Positions 36,779 through 48,085 are shown, counted from the first letter of the stretch. The stretch is 64,000 nucleotides of DNA from Oxyruncus cristatus (GCA_013399855.1 VXAY01002251.1:374925-438924), one strand, 5' to 3'. Made by a program: numbers and translations. Notes: a model not told the origin generated them from the sequence alone.

Positions 36779-37169
36779 NNNNNNNNNNNNNNNNNNNNNN
36801 NNNNNNNNNNNNNNNNNNNNNNNNNNNNNNNNNNNNNNNNNNNNNNNNNNNNNNNNNNNNNNNNNNNNNNNNNNNNNNNNNNNNNNNNNNNNNNNNNNNN
36901 NNNNNNNNNNNNNNNNNNNNNNNNNNNNNNNNNNNNNNNNNNNNNNNNNNNNNNNNNNNNNNNNNNNNNNNNNNNNNNNNNNNNNNNNNNNNNNNNNNNN
37001 NNNNNNNNNNNNNNNNNNNNNNNNNNNNNNNNNNNNNNNNNNNNNNNNNNNNNNNNNNNNNNNNNNNNNNNNNNNNNNNNNNNNNNNNNNNNNNNNNNNN
37101 NNNNNNNNNNNNNNNNNNNNNNNNNNNNNNNNNNNNNNNNNNNNNNNNNNNNNNNNNNNNNNNNNNNNN
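36779..37169. other. SLC35D3: Assembly gap (391 N) hiding SLC35D3 exon 1 start
   Basis: The unresolved bases fall where the human protein would need about 261 nt of coding sequence (87 residues). The start codon is therefore expected near 36,909 if the gap length is right. The first two to three transmembrane helices are hidden here. Confidence 0.85.
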
Positions 37170-37347
37170 CAGTCCACCCTCACCCTCTGGTCTCTGCGCG
37201 GCCTCAGCCTCCCCATGTACGTCGTCTTCAAGCGCTGCCTGCCCCTCGTCACCCTCGTCACCGGCGCCGTGGTGCTCCGCGACGGCATGCCCTCGCCCGG
37301 CGTCCTCATCGCCGTCCTCATCACCACCTGCGGCGCCGCCCTGGCCG
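37170..37347 (+). CDS. SLC35D3: SLC35D3 exon 1, visible 3' part (approximately residues 88-147)
   Basis: SLC35D3 is a nucleotide-sugar-transporter-like member of the SLC35 family (drug/metabolite transporter superfamily). Its substrate is not settled. In mouse it is needed for platelet dense granules and for dopamine D1 receptor traffic. The readable 59 codons plus one base follow the gap: QSTLTLWSLRGLSLPMYVVF, then KRCLPLVTLVTGAVVLRDGM, then PSPGVLIAVLITTCGAALA. They are almost identical to human residues from about 88. Membrane helices are likely around residues 103-123 and 129-147. The donor G|GTGAGT is consensus and splits a Gly codon completed by exon 2. Third positions are almost all G or C, unlike exon 2, because the exon sits in the CpG island. 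The start codon is not visible. Confidence 0.95.
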
Positions 37348-38457
37348 GTGAGTGCGACCGCGGCCGTGACCGCTCCGGGGGGNTCGACGGGGCCGCCGCC
37401 TCTGCAGCGGCAGCCACGGCCGCTCCGGCTGGGGTTTGGGTCTGGACGAGAAGGGCAGCGGGGGGAAAGACGCGAGGATACGGGGTGTGTGCAGTCCTGG
37501 CGAGGGACAGCTGCGACCCCACGGGGCAGGTGCAGCTTCACGGGCAGGCAGGTGCAGCCTTGCAGGGATGGATGACTGGTGCATTCTTGAAGGGCTCGGT
37601 GCGTATGGAGATAGGTGCATCCTTATGGGGGTCGGTGTAAACCTATGGTTCTCTTCTAGGGAAGGTGCAACCTTATGGAGAGACGTTTAGTTTTATGGGA
37701 GGTGGGTGCACCTACAGGGGTAGATGTAACGTTCTGGGGGCAACTACAAGCCCGTGGGGGCAACTGCAGCCCTACTGGGGTAAAGGCAATCTTACAGGGG
37801 TAAGTGCAATCTTAGGGGTCAGCTGCAACCCTCTGGGACCAGGAGGACCCATGTTGCTTTCCAGCCGAGGTGTAGGTGGGGTAGGAAGCAAAGCTGGCAC
37901 TCTGTGGCCCAGCAGCACTCCTGGGTTGGGGACTGTCCCAGAGAACAGAGCACACATACGATGAATAGTTCAATCTGCAAAGAGGCCAGATGTATCCCAG
38001 AAGGGAAGCTCTCGCTTCAGGGACCCCATAGGAGTCTGTGGCTAGAGGGTGCAGGATGGCCAGTGGGTTGGAGGGCAGGCAGCCTGGCCAGCCTGAGCTG
38101 GCAAGTGTCTGCGCCGGCAAAAGGACGCTCAGGGTTTCTGTGTGTGTGTGTGGTTTCAGCTACGAATCTCCCACAGAGTCTTCACCGAAGGGAGAAGGCA
38201 ATCCGGTTTTGACCGTGGGATTTGGCGGGAGGGGGAGAATGGGCATGAAAGACATTCAATAGGTTTGCAGCTTGAATAAAAAGAAAATGAGATATCTGTT
38301 GGGAGGCAAGTGTGTCCAGCCTTGGGACAAGCATGACAAATCCTAGGAGTTATGGAAAGTGCAATGATGTCTATTTCCTAAATATCCCTCTAGTCCAAAA
38401 CAGTGCTCTCTTTCTGTCTCACATGCAAAACCAATGCTTATTTCTCTCTCCTGACAG
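37348..38457 (+). other. SLC35D3: SLC35D3 intron 1 (1110 bp)
   Basis: A single phase-1 intron runs from GTGAGTGCGAC to TCTCTCTCCTGACAG, in agreement with the two-exon structure of the mammalian gene. It contains an unresolved base at 37383 and a decayed minisatellite at about 37505-37850. The rest is unique. Confidence 0.92.
37505..37850 (+). repeat. Decayed ~20-bp minisatellite in SLC35D3 intron 1
   Basis: About 14 imperfect units resemble GGTGCAACCTTATGGGG. Examples are GGTGCATCCTTATGGGGG (37614), GGTGCAACCTTATGGAG (37664), GGGGCAACTGCAGCCCTACT (near 37757) and AAGTGCAATCTTAGGGG (37802). Most unit spacings are 19-22 bp, and a few longer units contain insertions. The order is TGCAAC-(C/T)T-TNNGGGG throughout. 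Confidence 0.75.
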
Positions 38458-39284
38458 GAGCTGGTGACCTGACCGGGGATGCCATGGGCTATGTGACAGG
38501 CGTGCTGGCCGTGCTGATACATGCTGCCTACCTGGTGCTCATTCAGAAAACCAGTGTAGACAGTGAATATGGACCCCTAACAGCTCAGTATGCCATTGCT
38601 GTTTCGGCCACCCCTTTTCTCATCATCTGCTCCTTTGCCAGCATGGATTCCATCAATGTCTGGTCCTTCCCAGGGTGGAAGGACCCTGCCATGGTATGCA
38701 TCTTTATTGCTTGTGTCCTGATTAGCTGTGCCATGAACTTTACCACCCTTCACTGCACTTACATTAACTCAGCTGTGACCACCAGCTTCGTGGGGGTGGT
38801 GAAGAGCATAGCCACCATCACGGTAGGCATGGTGGCATTCAATGATGTGGAGCCCACAAGGTTATTTATAGCCGGTGTTGTGGTCAATACCTTGGGGTCT
38901 GTCATTTACTGCGTGGCCAAGTACATTGAGACCAGACGGCAGAGCAATTATGAGGACCTGGAGAAAGAAACTAGAGAAGAGGAGAAAAGGCAGGCTGGGG
39001 ACCAAACTCTATTTGCCATGGAGGCAATTTCCCAGGGGAAGGGGACTGAGGAAGCACCAGTGGAAGGATCAGCCACGGGGGACAGCCAGAGTGGAGAGGA
39101 AGAGAAGGACATCACTGAGAAGTCTGCCAAGGCACCTGTGGTCAAGGGAAAATTCACCATCACACAAGAAGTAAACAGGAGCTCGCTGAAAGAAGCCTAT
39201 CTTGGAGTATGGAGGTTGGTGAGGGGTGCTAATTATATAAAGAAGGATTATTTGATAGAAAATGAAGAGCTACCAAACCCTTAA
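38458..39284 (+). CDS. SLC35D3: SLC35D3 exon 2 (approximately residues 147-421) and stop
   Basis: This 827-nt exon completes Gly147, adds 274 residues and ends TAA at 39282-39284. Membrane helices are predicted at about 158-177, 189-207, 225-241, 251-274 and 283-300. The CTYINSAVTTSFVGVVKSIA block is the conserved SLC35-type core and is identical to the human sequence as I recall it. A cytosolic tail of about 120 residues follows. Its start (RRQSNYEDLE) and its end (SLKEAYLGVWRLVRGANYI, then KKDYLIENEELPNP) are strongly conserved. The middle, rich in Glu, Lys, Gly and Ser (about 312-387), is poorly conserved and slightly longer than in human. Estimated total length is about 421 residues, against 416 in human. 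The acceptor is CTGACAG. The open frame extending upstream from 38403 is intronic. Confidence 0.98.
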
Positions 39285-40090
39285 AAAGAAGGTTTGAAAA
39301 CTTATTTCTTGAGGACAGACACCTGGTTCTCTGTACAGGGGAAAGGCAGAGCATACATTTCTACATCAATGCTTACAAATCCAAATCATGCAGGATGACT
39401 TTACCTCATTGTCAGAAAAGCAAAAGGTCATAGTTTGCTTATGCTTTGGGCTTGCTTTCAGCTGCTTTCAGTACATCACTTTAGTCCCACCTCAGCTAAG
39501 GTGTGGAGTCCTCTGCTGCAGACACAGAGAGAGATTGGTAATGGGAAGTCACAGGGTGCTTGCCCAGCAGCCTGGGCTATGAGAGACATCAGTACCATTG
39601 AGTTAGTCAGCAGTGCCAGTGACACAGCAGTGGCCTAGAGCATAGCTTGTGTCTGGAGCCTTGTGATTTTAACACATTCGGAGGCTCTGTCAATGTGCTT
39701 CCATGTCTGTATCCATCCAGTTATACATACTCTATATAAATATATTCCTACAATATAGACTTCTATTAACTGTACTTTTTTGTGCTCCTCTATGTCAATA
39801 CAATTGCAACAGAGCTAGAGGTTGGTACCACTTAAGTTATATTGGTATAAAATCACCCTCTTAACTGAAGAATTGAAACTCTCCAGGCTGAGCCTTGGAC
39901 CTGGTTTAAATTGGATGCTTTGTGTCTTCGGTATAAGTACTTTTGTCTTATGGTGGTGTACATGAAAGCAGAACCAGATCTGAATTTCTAAGAAGCTTTG
40001 ATTAGCGAAAGAAGGATGTTTATCTATGAGCTTTAACTACACATAGTGTTTGGAATATTAGCTTGTCTCAAATAAAAGAGTTTTGAAATG
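39285..40090 (+). other. SLC35D3: SLC35D3 3' UTR (proximal form)
   Basis: About 800 nt of non-coding sequence follow the stop up to the first good polyadenylation signal. No repeat interrupts it. Longer forms are possible because further AATAAA sites occur at 41394, 41954 and 42028 with no repeat in between. Confidence 0.6.
40071..40076 (+). terminator. SLC35D3: SLC35D3 polyadenylation signal AATAAA (proximal)
   Basis: CAAATAAAAGAG lies 787 nt after the stop codon, followed by a T/G-rich stretch (TTTTGAAATGTTATGTATTG) suitable as a downstream element. Confidence 0.65.
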
Positions 40091-40875
40091 TTATGTATTG
40101 ATTGGATTTGGGATGGCTATAAAAAAATTAGGGATAAAGTGTGTGCCTTGTATTATCCCTCCTTGTACCCTTAAATCAGGTGGATCAGAGTCTAGACTGG
40201 AACCTAGGAGTCCTCTCCGTCCATTCTTTCATAAGTAGAGGCTGGTAGCTGAACTGGAGACACTAACTCTCTGGAGTTCGCAGGGATGCTTTTGCAGGAC
40301 AGTGCATCTCTATCCTGGCCACGTGTTGGTACATGGCTTTGTGCATGTGAGCCCTTGCTGTCCCCGTGCTGTGTTGTCCAGCGGAAGGAAGTGTGGGCAG
40401 ACAGGCAAGAGCTGCAGTGTGCTCCGGCACATCCCGTGGCTGAGCGCTTGTGGGCCAGGATGCTCAGTGTGCTCGGCACCAGGATGTCCATGGCTTTTGT
40501 AGAAGCAGCTCCCCAGTGCCTGTGGGCTGTGATGGGCAGAGCTGTTCCAGCCACTCCAAGTGTTCCTGTGGGATGCGGGAAGCAGGAAGCAGTCACTCCA
40601 GTGAGGCCTCTGGTGAATGTGCTAATATTTTGTCACACATCTGTTTACCTGAAAAGACTGTGGAAACAAGTGTTTGAGTGTTTCTTAGCCTGGGGATATC
40701 TTTTTGGTAGGTGGAGGTACTTGGGTGAAACCTTAGCTCAGACTAGAGAGAGAAAAGATTTGACTCTCAGTATTTCTCATCCCAAAAGGGTGCCGTGGCC
40801 ATTGGGGGCCATTGCCGTGCCATCTTGATCACAGACTGACACAAGCTATTATCATCTCCTGAAAAAATGAACCAA

Positions 40876-40940
40876 GTTTGTTGTTGTTATATTTAATATT
40901 GTTATTGTTGTTGTTAATAATTATTTATTATAATTTATTA
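40876..40940. repeat. TTG/TTA-rich microsatellite
   Basis: This is an interrupted array of TTG, TTA and AAT triplets (GTTTGTTGTTGTTATATTTA, then ATTGTTATTGTTGTTGTTAA) that grades into AT-rich DNA. Confidence 0.8.
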
Positions 40941-41393
40941 AGCCACTGAACTGAAAATCAATTATTCCCACAGCCCTAATTAATCTGTGCGTAGTCCAAT
41001 GCTCTCTCAAGCTGAGCAGGCAGCATTAGCTCACAGCACATTCAGCACTGGAGTCCAATGTGAGCAATTTGCCCAGCAGGGAGTATTTGCAAAACTGCTC
41101 TCTGGGGGAGCTTTAGATTCTTGTCAATAAATGCAGGCAGAAATATCAGGTGCTGTGACAGTGTGTTTTCTGAGCCAGTGCAGAAGCTGGCTGACCTGGC
41201 ATCACCCATGGCTTTTGAAAGAGATGTCCATAAAGACATTTAGGCTAAAAGCCTGTAGCTGCTGAGCTGGGGGACGGGGCATGGAGATCTGTACTTCACA
41301 GGTTATGTATAGTTTGTGTTTGAGAGTTGAGAGATGCTGGCTGGATGCCAAAATACGTTTACTTTCTGTGCAAGCTCCATATGGGATCTTTTC

Positions 41394-42033
41394 AATAAAA
41401 GCACTATTTATTGTTTCTAGGCTAATATAATAGGGCTTTTGTTAGTTTTTCAAATGCATCCTTGACTAAAGACATTTGTGCCTATGACTTATAGTTGCTG
41501 TATTACTGAACTCATTATGATATTGAACTGCATTATAATCATACAGATGGCTGGAGAGAAACCCACGTTTCTGATCTGTCCTCACTGTGCTCAGTGTTTT
41601 CTGCCCACAAAAAATGTGGATCTTTTTACCACCTGAATACCAGTCTTAGATCCCGTAGCGCACACTCCTATGTTTGACACGTGCTGTAGGAAGCTCTCCC
41701 CCTGGACTCTTGTTTCAGGAACTTTTCTCAGCAGGAGTAAATGTTTTGCCACTTACTGTTGTTGAATTATTCTTAGAAATCTGTGGAAATTCAGTTTTGA
41801 CTATTAAAAAAGCTGCTGTTACAATGTTGTACATTTGCATGTGTAATCAAAAATGTGATTATATTGTATTCTGTTTATACCTGTAAATTCCCTAAATTAA
41901 AATGGGAATTTGGCAAATGCAGTCCACTTTTTCAGTAACAGACGCTGTCGCACAATAAAATAAAAATACTGCCTCGTGCTGAGGTATTTTAATAGCATCA
42001 GCGGAAGACTGAAGAATGAGATGTGGGAATAAA
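41394..42033 (+). terminator. Cluster of distal AATAAA signals (41394, 41954, 42028)
   Basis: Three plus-strand AATAAA hexamers occur in AT-rich DNA, at 41394-41399, 41954-41959 and 42028-42033. They could end a long SLC35D3 3' UTR of up to about 2.7 kb or be chance hexamers in AT-rich sequence. Confidence 0.35.
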
Positions 42034-43644
42034 ATGCATTGCTTTCCAAAAGCCTTCTGGTTTTCTTATTGTTGCTACTCCAGGGTGCTCATTTCTGGTT
42101 CATTTATAGTTATTCTTGTGCCTTTATACCATCCAAGTTTTCTCAACATGTGACCACATGCTATAAATACTGTCATGGACAGAGGGACTAAGGACAGAAA
42201 AAAGGAATACAGCAATCCAAAGTGCTGGGCCCTCTGTACAGCTTGAAGTTTCTGTGGTTCTCAGCAGTGATTTCTTTGGTTACATATTTAAAATGATTTA
42301 GTGCCACTGGTGTAACTACTGTAACTTTAGAATAAATAAAAGTAAGATGATGCTCATTATTAATAGTTCTATTATAAAGTCACTATATTATAAAATAATA
42401 TTGATTTATTTACCAATGTCAAGTATTTGTATTACCAGCTATGTCACATCGTAACCCTAGGAGATGACTTAAGCATTAACTTTTACCTGTTTGCTTCGAA
42501 TGAAAGGTACATAATGAGCCTCTGGCTGAAACTGAGTTGTGCCAGACCAGGCTGCGGTTGGTGATTATTACCAAATTCATCTTAGAGCTCCACACAAATG
42601 TGCCTGCAGGTTGATTTAGAGAAAGAAACTGTCCTTGTTACCAGATAATAAATGAACCTGATGCACAATGACCGCTTTCAGAATAAACATGAATTTCAGT
42701 GTCAACACATCCTCGAGTAACACCTGCTATAGCACTCCTAGATCTGCAGGTACACGCACAGGCACGTGCACAAATACACATGCAAAAGGACAGCAAAAGC
42801 CAGACTGGCTGTCTTTTCTGAAATACATTTTTTTTCTCAAAGAAATTAAAGAGAGGACAGATTATTTGTAGGCAGGTGCAGTTAAAATTTCTAAGGATAA
42901 ATTAAAAATTTGCATACATTGCTGACAAACTAATCTTGTATTTGCCATCACTTCCACAAGAAAAACATGCAACAACCCACAAAAAAACATCTGGGAGAGA
43001 AAGAAACTTTACAGTTTATTAAGCAATACTCCAGAGTCCTGTATATGTCCAGGGATAGTTTATTGCCGGTGCTTAACAACCTCCCGTAATTCGATTATGT
43101 TTGTTTGCTGCAAAGGCTTCAGGAGGCAGAAAGGTGCAAGCTTTTCATCTCTGGTCTCTAAGTTAACATTTGAGCATTTTGCTGCTTATCATGGTGAAGG
43201 CTTAACACCTTAACCCTCTCTGCCTGTGTCCTGTATAATTTCACATATTGCTTTGAGGTTTCTTCTGTGTATTTTTGAATTGAAGTCTCTAAGTGCTGTG
43301 CAATCGACTCTGCCTCTCAATTAGCTGCTATATTCATGCTTCGGTAGCTTGTTGGAGGTCATCAGGAAGCCTTTCACTTCAGCCTCTTTCCTGTCAGGAA
43401 TTTATGAGCATGCACAGCCCTCCTTTCTCTTCCCTTGTTTCCAATGTTTTTTTCCAAATCTTGTTTCCAGTGCCAATCCTGAAAACCTCTGCCAGTGGTG
43501 GAGGACTTGCCGCAGAGGCTTCTGCTATGGTTTTGGTGTTTTGCTTGTTCTTTTTTTTTTATTAGAAGAGCGGGGAAGTATTGGACCAGCAGGATCTTGT
43601 ATGACCAGATTGCTTCTTGGTACCTTTGTTCATGTTTCTGCCCA

Positions 43645-43761
43645 CCAGCTCCCTGCATACCAGCTCCCTATATAGCTCAGCCATGGCTACGTACCAGCTT
43701 CTTGTGGAGCTGGGCCAGGGCTGCGTACCAGTGTCCTGCAGAGCTGGGCTGTGCACAGGAC
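43645..43761 (+). repeat. 34-bp minisatellite, about 3.4 copies
   Basis: Units begin CCAGCT or CCAGTG at 43660, 43694 and 43728, exactly 34 bp apart, preceded by a 15-bp partial unit at 43645. Each full unit carries an AGCT-GG/CAG-C-GGCT core and ends in a TACGTA- or TGCGTA-like junction. Confidence 0.75.
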
Positions 43762-45336
43762 AGACGCAGGACTGAGGGCTCTCACTCTGCCAACCAGCCA
43801 GCACTGAAATCTGGTTGTGTGTGTCAGTGTGGATTTTTTATTATACACGTAAACCCAGAAGGAGATTTTTTTTCACTGTAAGAACATTTTAAGTAATAAG
43901 GCTATAAACCTGCTGTTAAGTCAGGCTGGTTTTTATTATAGGTGGAGACTGAGAAAGCCAGTCACACTTCGATGGTAGGCATTGTTTTTGCAAAGTAGAG
44001 AGACTGTCTGAGAGAGCAGCAGAGAGCATGAAAACAATGCCCAAAGTACCCGGGATGGGATAAAGATGGATGGGGAGAATATGTGAATTACAAATTGGGA
44101 TGGATGGGGAATATGTGATAGTTTGCAGGAAAGCAAAATGTTCTTGCATAAGGAAAAACAGCGACAACATTAGAAACCAGTGGTGAAACAATGCAGTGAA
44201 CCTGCAGTGAATAAACTTGAATTTGGGACCCTGAAAGAGCAATACACATGAAGGACAGAGGCAGAGTGAATGACCTGGCTGGGGGAAAGATGAGTGGATT
44301 TGCTCTTTGTGGTCCTGTGATTTTTTTCCTTACTGGACAGTTGTAAGAAATTTTGGTCTGGGCACATTAATTTTATTAATAAGTTTGTCCTTTATCAAGT
44401 AAAAGCAATGCCAGTTCTGTTCTCAAAATTACAGCACTTTTTTTAATTAGCTGCTATTGGTTTTGTTCCTGACAGAACAAGAAGATTTCAACAATTCTTT
44501 AACAGAATTCAGGATTTCTCTGAGAAAGAGCAATAACTTCTACGGTCACAGACTGTCTCATACCTGACATGGCAGTCAAATGAGAGAGAATAATGAGTTG
44601 GAACTGGTCATGGTAGTAAACCAGTCAGGTTTTCTGGCTGCTGTAAATAATGAGTATCATTGGTAAATAAAAACAGCTACAGGCTATGTATATCACCATT
44701 AACGCCTTGTGTCTTGAGTTGTCTTAGTTCTCTTAAGTGAATTTTTTGTCTTCAGAGTATCTCTGCAAATTCATCCTTATGGTTAGTCCAATTCCAAACC
44801 ACGTACAACTGGTTAAAAGGCAAAACACAGATTTTTCCCTTCTGATTATCAAACCACTAGGCAACCTGGGCTCTGAAAATCAGAGGGGTTCCCTCTGTCA
44901 ACGCATCTTCTTGAGTGAGCGAATATTCAGGAGCACAGAAAAGGTCCAACAACATATGTTATTGCAAACATATGAAAAGCAGCTAAATATGTCCTTCTCA
45001 CAATTTTACAGGGAAAAAGATTGGATTCCCTCAAGCACAGTGGCTGAGAGGCCACAGAGTCTGCATATTCATTGAACACCAGAAGGCCTGTGCACGCACA
45101 ACACACCACAGCTGAGTGCACAGCCACACAATTTTGGCCCTGAGATTTACAATATTTTCTAAAAGAAGAGAGACTGAGGTGCATTTGCCTGATACCATGG
45201 AAGAAATTTCCTAACTTAGGAAAGCTGGGGTGCAGGCCTCTGTGAACAAGGATCCTTGAAAGAAGGGTCACTGCCAAGCCAGCAGCACATTTCAAAGATT
45301 CCTGAGACAAGATTGGACTTTCAAAATTTCTCAACT

Positions 45337-45473
45337 GTTTTTTTTTTTGGTTGGTTGGTTGGTTTTTTGTTTGGTTGGTTTGGTTTTTTGTTTGTTTCTT
45401 GTTGGTTTTTGTTTGTTTGGGATTTTGGGTTTTTTGTGTGTGTTTTTTTGTGTGTTTTTAGTTTGTTTGTTTT
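45337..45473 (+). repeat. T/G-rich low-complexity tract with (GGTT)n
   Basis: About 135 bp consist almost only of T and G. They start with GGTTGGTTGGTTGG (45349-45362) and continue as GTTT, GGTTT and GTGTG runs. Confidence 0.85.
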
Positions 45474-46895
45474 ATTAATAGAAGTTATGCATGAGCAGAA
45501 TAATTTGTAATATCTGGTCATGTCCTGGTGTGCCTTCTGAGTGCTGAAATCTTCTGGGCCACTTGAATGTTGCAGTGGCTTGATCAAACCAGTGCAACTC
45601 ATGCTGCATCCAGCTCTGTCACCCAACACAACCAGCACACATTTTTCTTCTGGAGAATGTACTTAACAGTGATTAAGTAAGCTTGTCTTTTATATATTCG
45701 ATGCCATAGTTCAAGAAAGATGCTGATGTGGAAGATGAAAACAACAACCAGAGCTGCTTTTTTGACAGAAGATTTTGCAGAAGGAGTTTGGGTTATTTGC
45801 TGTAAAAGCTTTAGACTTTTCCCAGCTTTATCTACTTCAGTGCCTTTCCTCAGAACCTGCAAATATTGGTCTTGGCTGAGCTTTGGTGTTGATTTAGTAC
45901 CATTCATTTTTTTATTTTCCTTCTGAAAACTTCACCTGTCTCCCTGTTGCTGGTCAGATAGGGCACAACATCCAGAGTCCTGGGCCTGGAACACAGCCTG
46001 TGAGTCCTCTTCAGGGAAATCAAAGCAGCAGCCAGCAGAAAAAAATGTCAAATATCACTCTCACAAACAAAGATAAGGGCACATTGTTCTGCACTTGAGC
46101 TTCATTACAGATTTATGCAGATTTATACTCATAATGAATAAGTACAGTGAGTAAGACCATCAGAGCCAAGACGGTTTCACTGCATGTCTGCGTTTAAAGC
46201 ACGGGTTGAAAACAGAGATCGTTTCTTGGTGGGGCTCTTCTTTGTGGAATGTATAGATCCAAAATATTGGCACATAAATTGGTGAACTTTGGAGCTCGGG
46301 TTGTGGTGTGAACACAAATTCCTAGGTGGCAATATAGAGCAGTCATCTCAACCCTTCCCCGTTGCCATCACAGATGCTCTCATCCAGGAGTTGTCGCCTT
46401 TGCACTAAAACATTTATGCATAAGTTCATTTAGTGCCTTTTCTGAGCCTTCATTCAGTAGGACATAAAGCTAAATGAAAGCATTTTGCTACATTAGTGTC
46501 TCAGTAGTGGCTGGTGTTCCCCAAGCCAAGGAGAGTATTGGAAGCGGGTTTTGGGATTACTTTTCTGTCCCACCAAGGAGAGATCTGTGCTTGAGAAGCT
46601 AAGACTCAGCATTCTAGCAATGCAAAGTCAAAGAAACAGCCCCTCTGCCACAAATCTCTTTAGCGACGTTGATGTGGCAATACAACTGATTGTAAAAGCA
46701 GCTGTTGCAGAAGATAAAAAAAAGCTCCTTCCTCCGAGGGAGCTGGCACACTGCAGTTCACTCAGTCCCCTCCCCATGCACCATAACAGGTCAGCTCAGG
46801 TGCTCAGTGGTATGGGGAGGGAGAGGAGCAGTACAAATTTTACCTGTGCGGTCCAGACAGGCTATTACTGCAGAAAAACAGTTCTTTTATTACTC

Positions 46896-46928
46896 TTTTT
46901 TTTTTTTTTTTTTTTTTTTTTCCAATCN

Positions 46929-46967
<39 letters not shown>
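46896..46967 (+). repeat. Interrupted poly-T with an unresolved base
   Basis: A T26 run (46896-46921) is followed by CCAATC, one N (46928) and a second run of 39 T. The DNA after the second run reads GCCAATCAC, repeating the CCAATC seen between the runs. Confidence 0.9.
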
Positions 46968-46969
<2 letters not shown>

Positions 46970-47560
46970 CAATCACATCTCCCTCTATACTTCTGAAAGG
47001 AAATGTGAAAATGCATAATAGTTTTTTTAGAAGAAAAGATTTATTTAAGAGGCAAGTTCCTGAAGGCAATACAATGCTGGCTGAGCTTGCAAAATAATTC
47101 ATGGTATGGAACAGGTATTTTGGTTGCTTTCTTATTTTCATTGCCTCCAAACTGTCTGGGAAAACTAAGACGTAAAGGTGAGGACTGTAATAAAGAATGA
47201 GCTCTGTAAAGTGGCTTTGCTACAGTGAACCTTTAAATCCATTTGAGAATGTCAGGGATTTACCATTATTCTTGATCTGACTTGACAAACAATTCTGGCA
47301 TCTTTACAGTTTGAGCCTTAGAATAAAAAAATGTCACAAATTCAATCTCCTGCAAGATAAGAAGTAGCCAGCTGATTCCCAGGGTGCAGGCAGCACAGAT
47401 TTGCCCTGCTATCGGTGAGCTCTGCTGTGACGGGATATCTAATTTAGGTAACTGTATTTCCAGCATTAGGGCACATAAAGTCTGACTGTGGGTGGCTGCC
47501 AGTCGAGACACACAGGATCAATTTTGCAGATTCATGCAAAAATTGAGTCCACTCCAACTG

Positions 47561-47590
47561 AGTTTAGCATTTTAACTAAAATGCTAAACT
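47561..47590. repeat. Perfect inverted repeat, 14-bp arms
   Basis: AGTTTAGCATTTTA (47561-47574) and its exact reverse complement (47577-47590) are separated by only two bases. It could form a hairpin or cruciform. Confidence 0.85.
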
Positions 47591-48085
47591 TGTGTAAATG
47601 TTATAAGCTATCAGGGAAGAAGGAAAGCTAAGGGAAGCAAAAAAACTAGAGTCCCACAGACACATTTCCAAAGACTTACAGTTGCTCTGCACTTTTCAGT
47701 CAAAATAATGACTAAACATTTGAGTAGTAACAAGTAGGACATAGATAATTTGAATTATTTTAAATCCAGCATCACTATCAGAACCACATATAGGTGTGGG
47801 GACCCCATAAGGTGCTTCAGTAGGAGGTGCCTGGATCTGAGCCTTGGGCATCCCAATGCACCACAGTACTTTCAAGGCTAGAGAAGTCCCCATCTAAGGC
47901 ACACAGGGATGTGGGAAGCTGTAAGTTAATACATCTGCTGTCTTATTTTACCTTTGTGTATGCAGATGAAATTTAAAACTTTACAACCATTTCATTTGCT
48001 GATCACTTTCTTTCAGGAGCAAACCTCTCTCCGCCCATATTTTTTTGTGACAATGCCTCAGCTAACATTCACATTGCAGTATTGC

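Larger units (their letters stand above)
36170..37600 (+). promoter_or_regulatory. SLC35D3: CpG island over SLC35D3 promoter and exon 1
   Basis: Base composition changes abruptly from AT-rich to strongly GC-rich with dense CpG (for example CCGGGCGCGGCCGGGACC near 36258-36276) and returns to average after exon 1. The island spans the upstream region, the visible part of exon 1 and the first part of the intron, and it includes the assembly gap. No TATA box is visible, which fits a CpG-type promoter. The transcription start cannot be placed from sequence alone. Confidence 0.85.

Noticed and set aside
36390..37640. A 416-codon plus ORF running through the gap
   Set aside because: Its middle is N bases and its end runs past the consensus SLC35D3 donor at 37348 into the intron. 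Only 37170-37347 is real coding sequence.
40286..40828. 180-codon plus ORF downstream of SLC35D3
   Set aside because: No domain, signal or homology recognised, several overlapping ORFs in other frames, and no splice or promoter context. It is more likely UTR or intergenic sequence.
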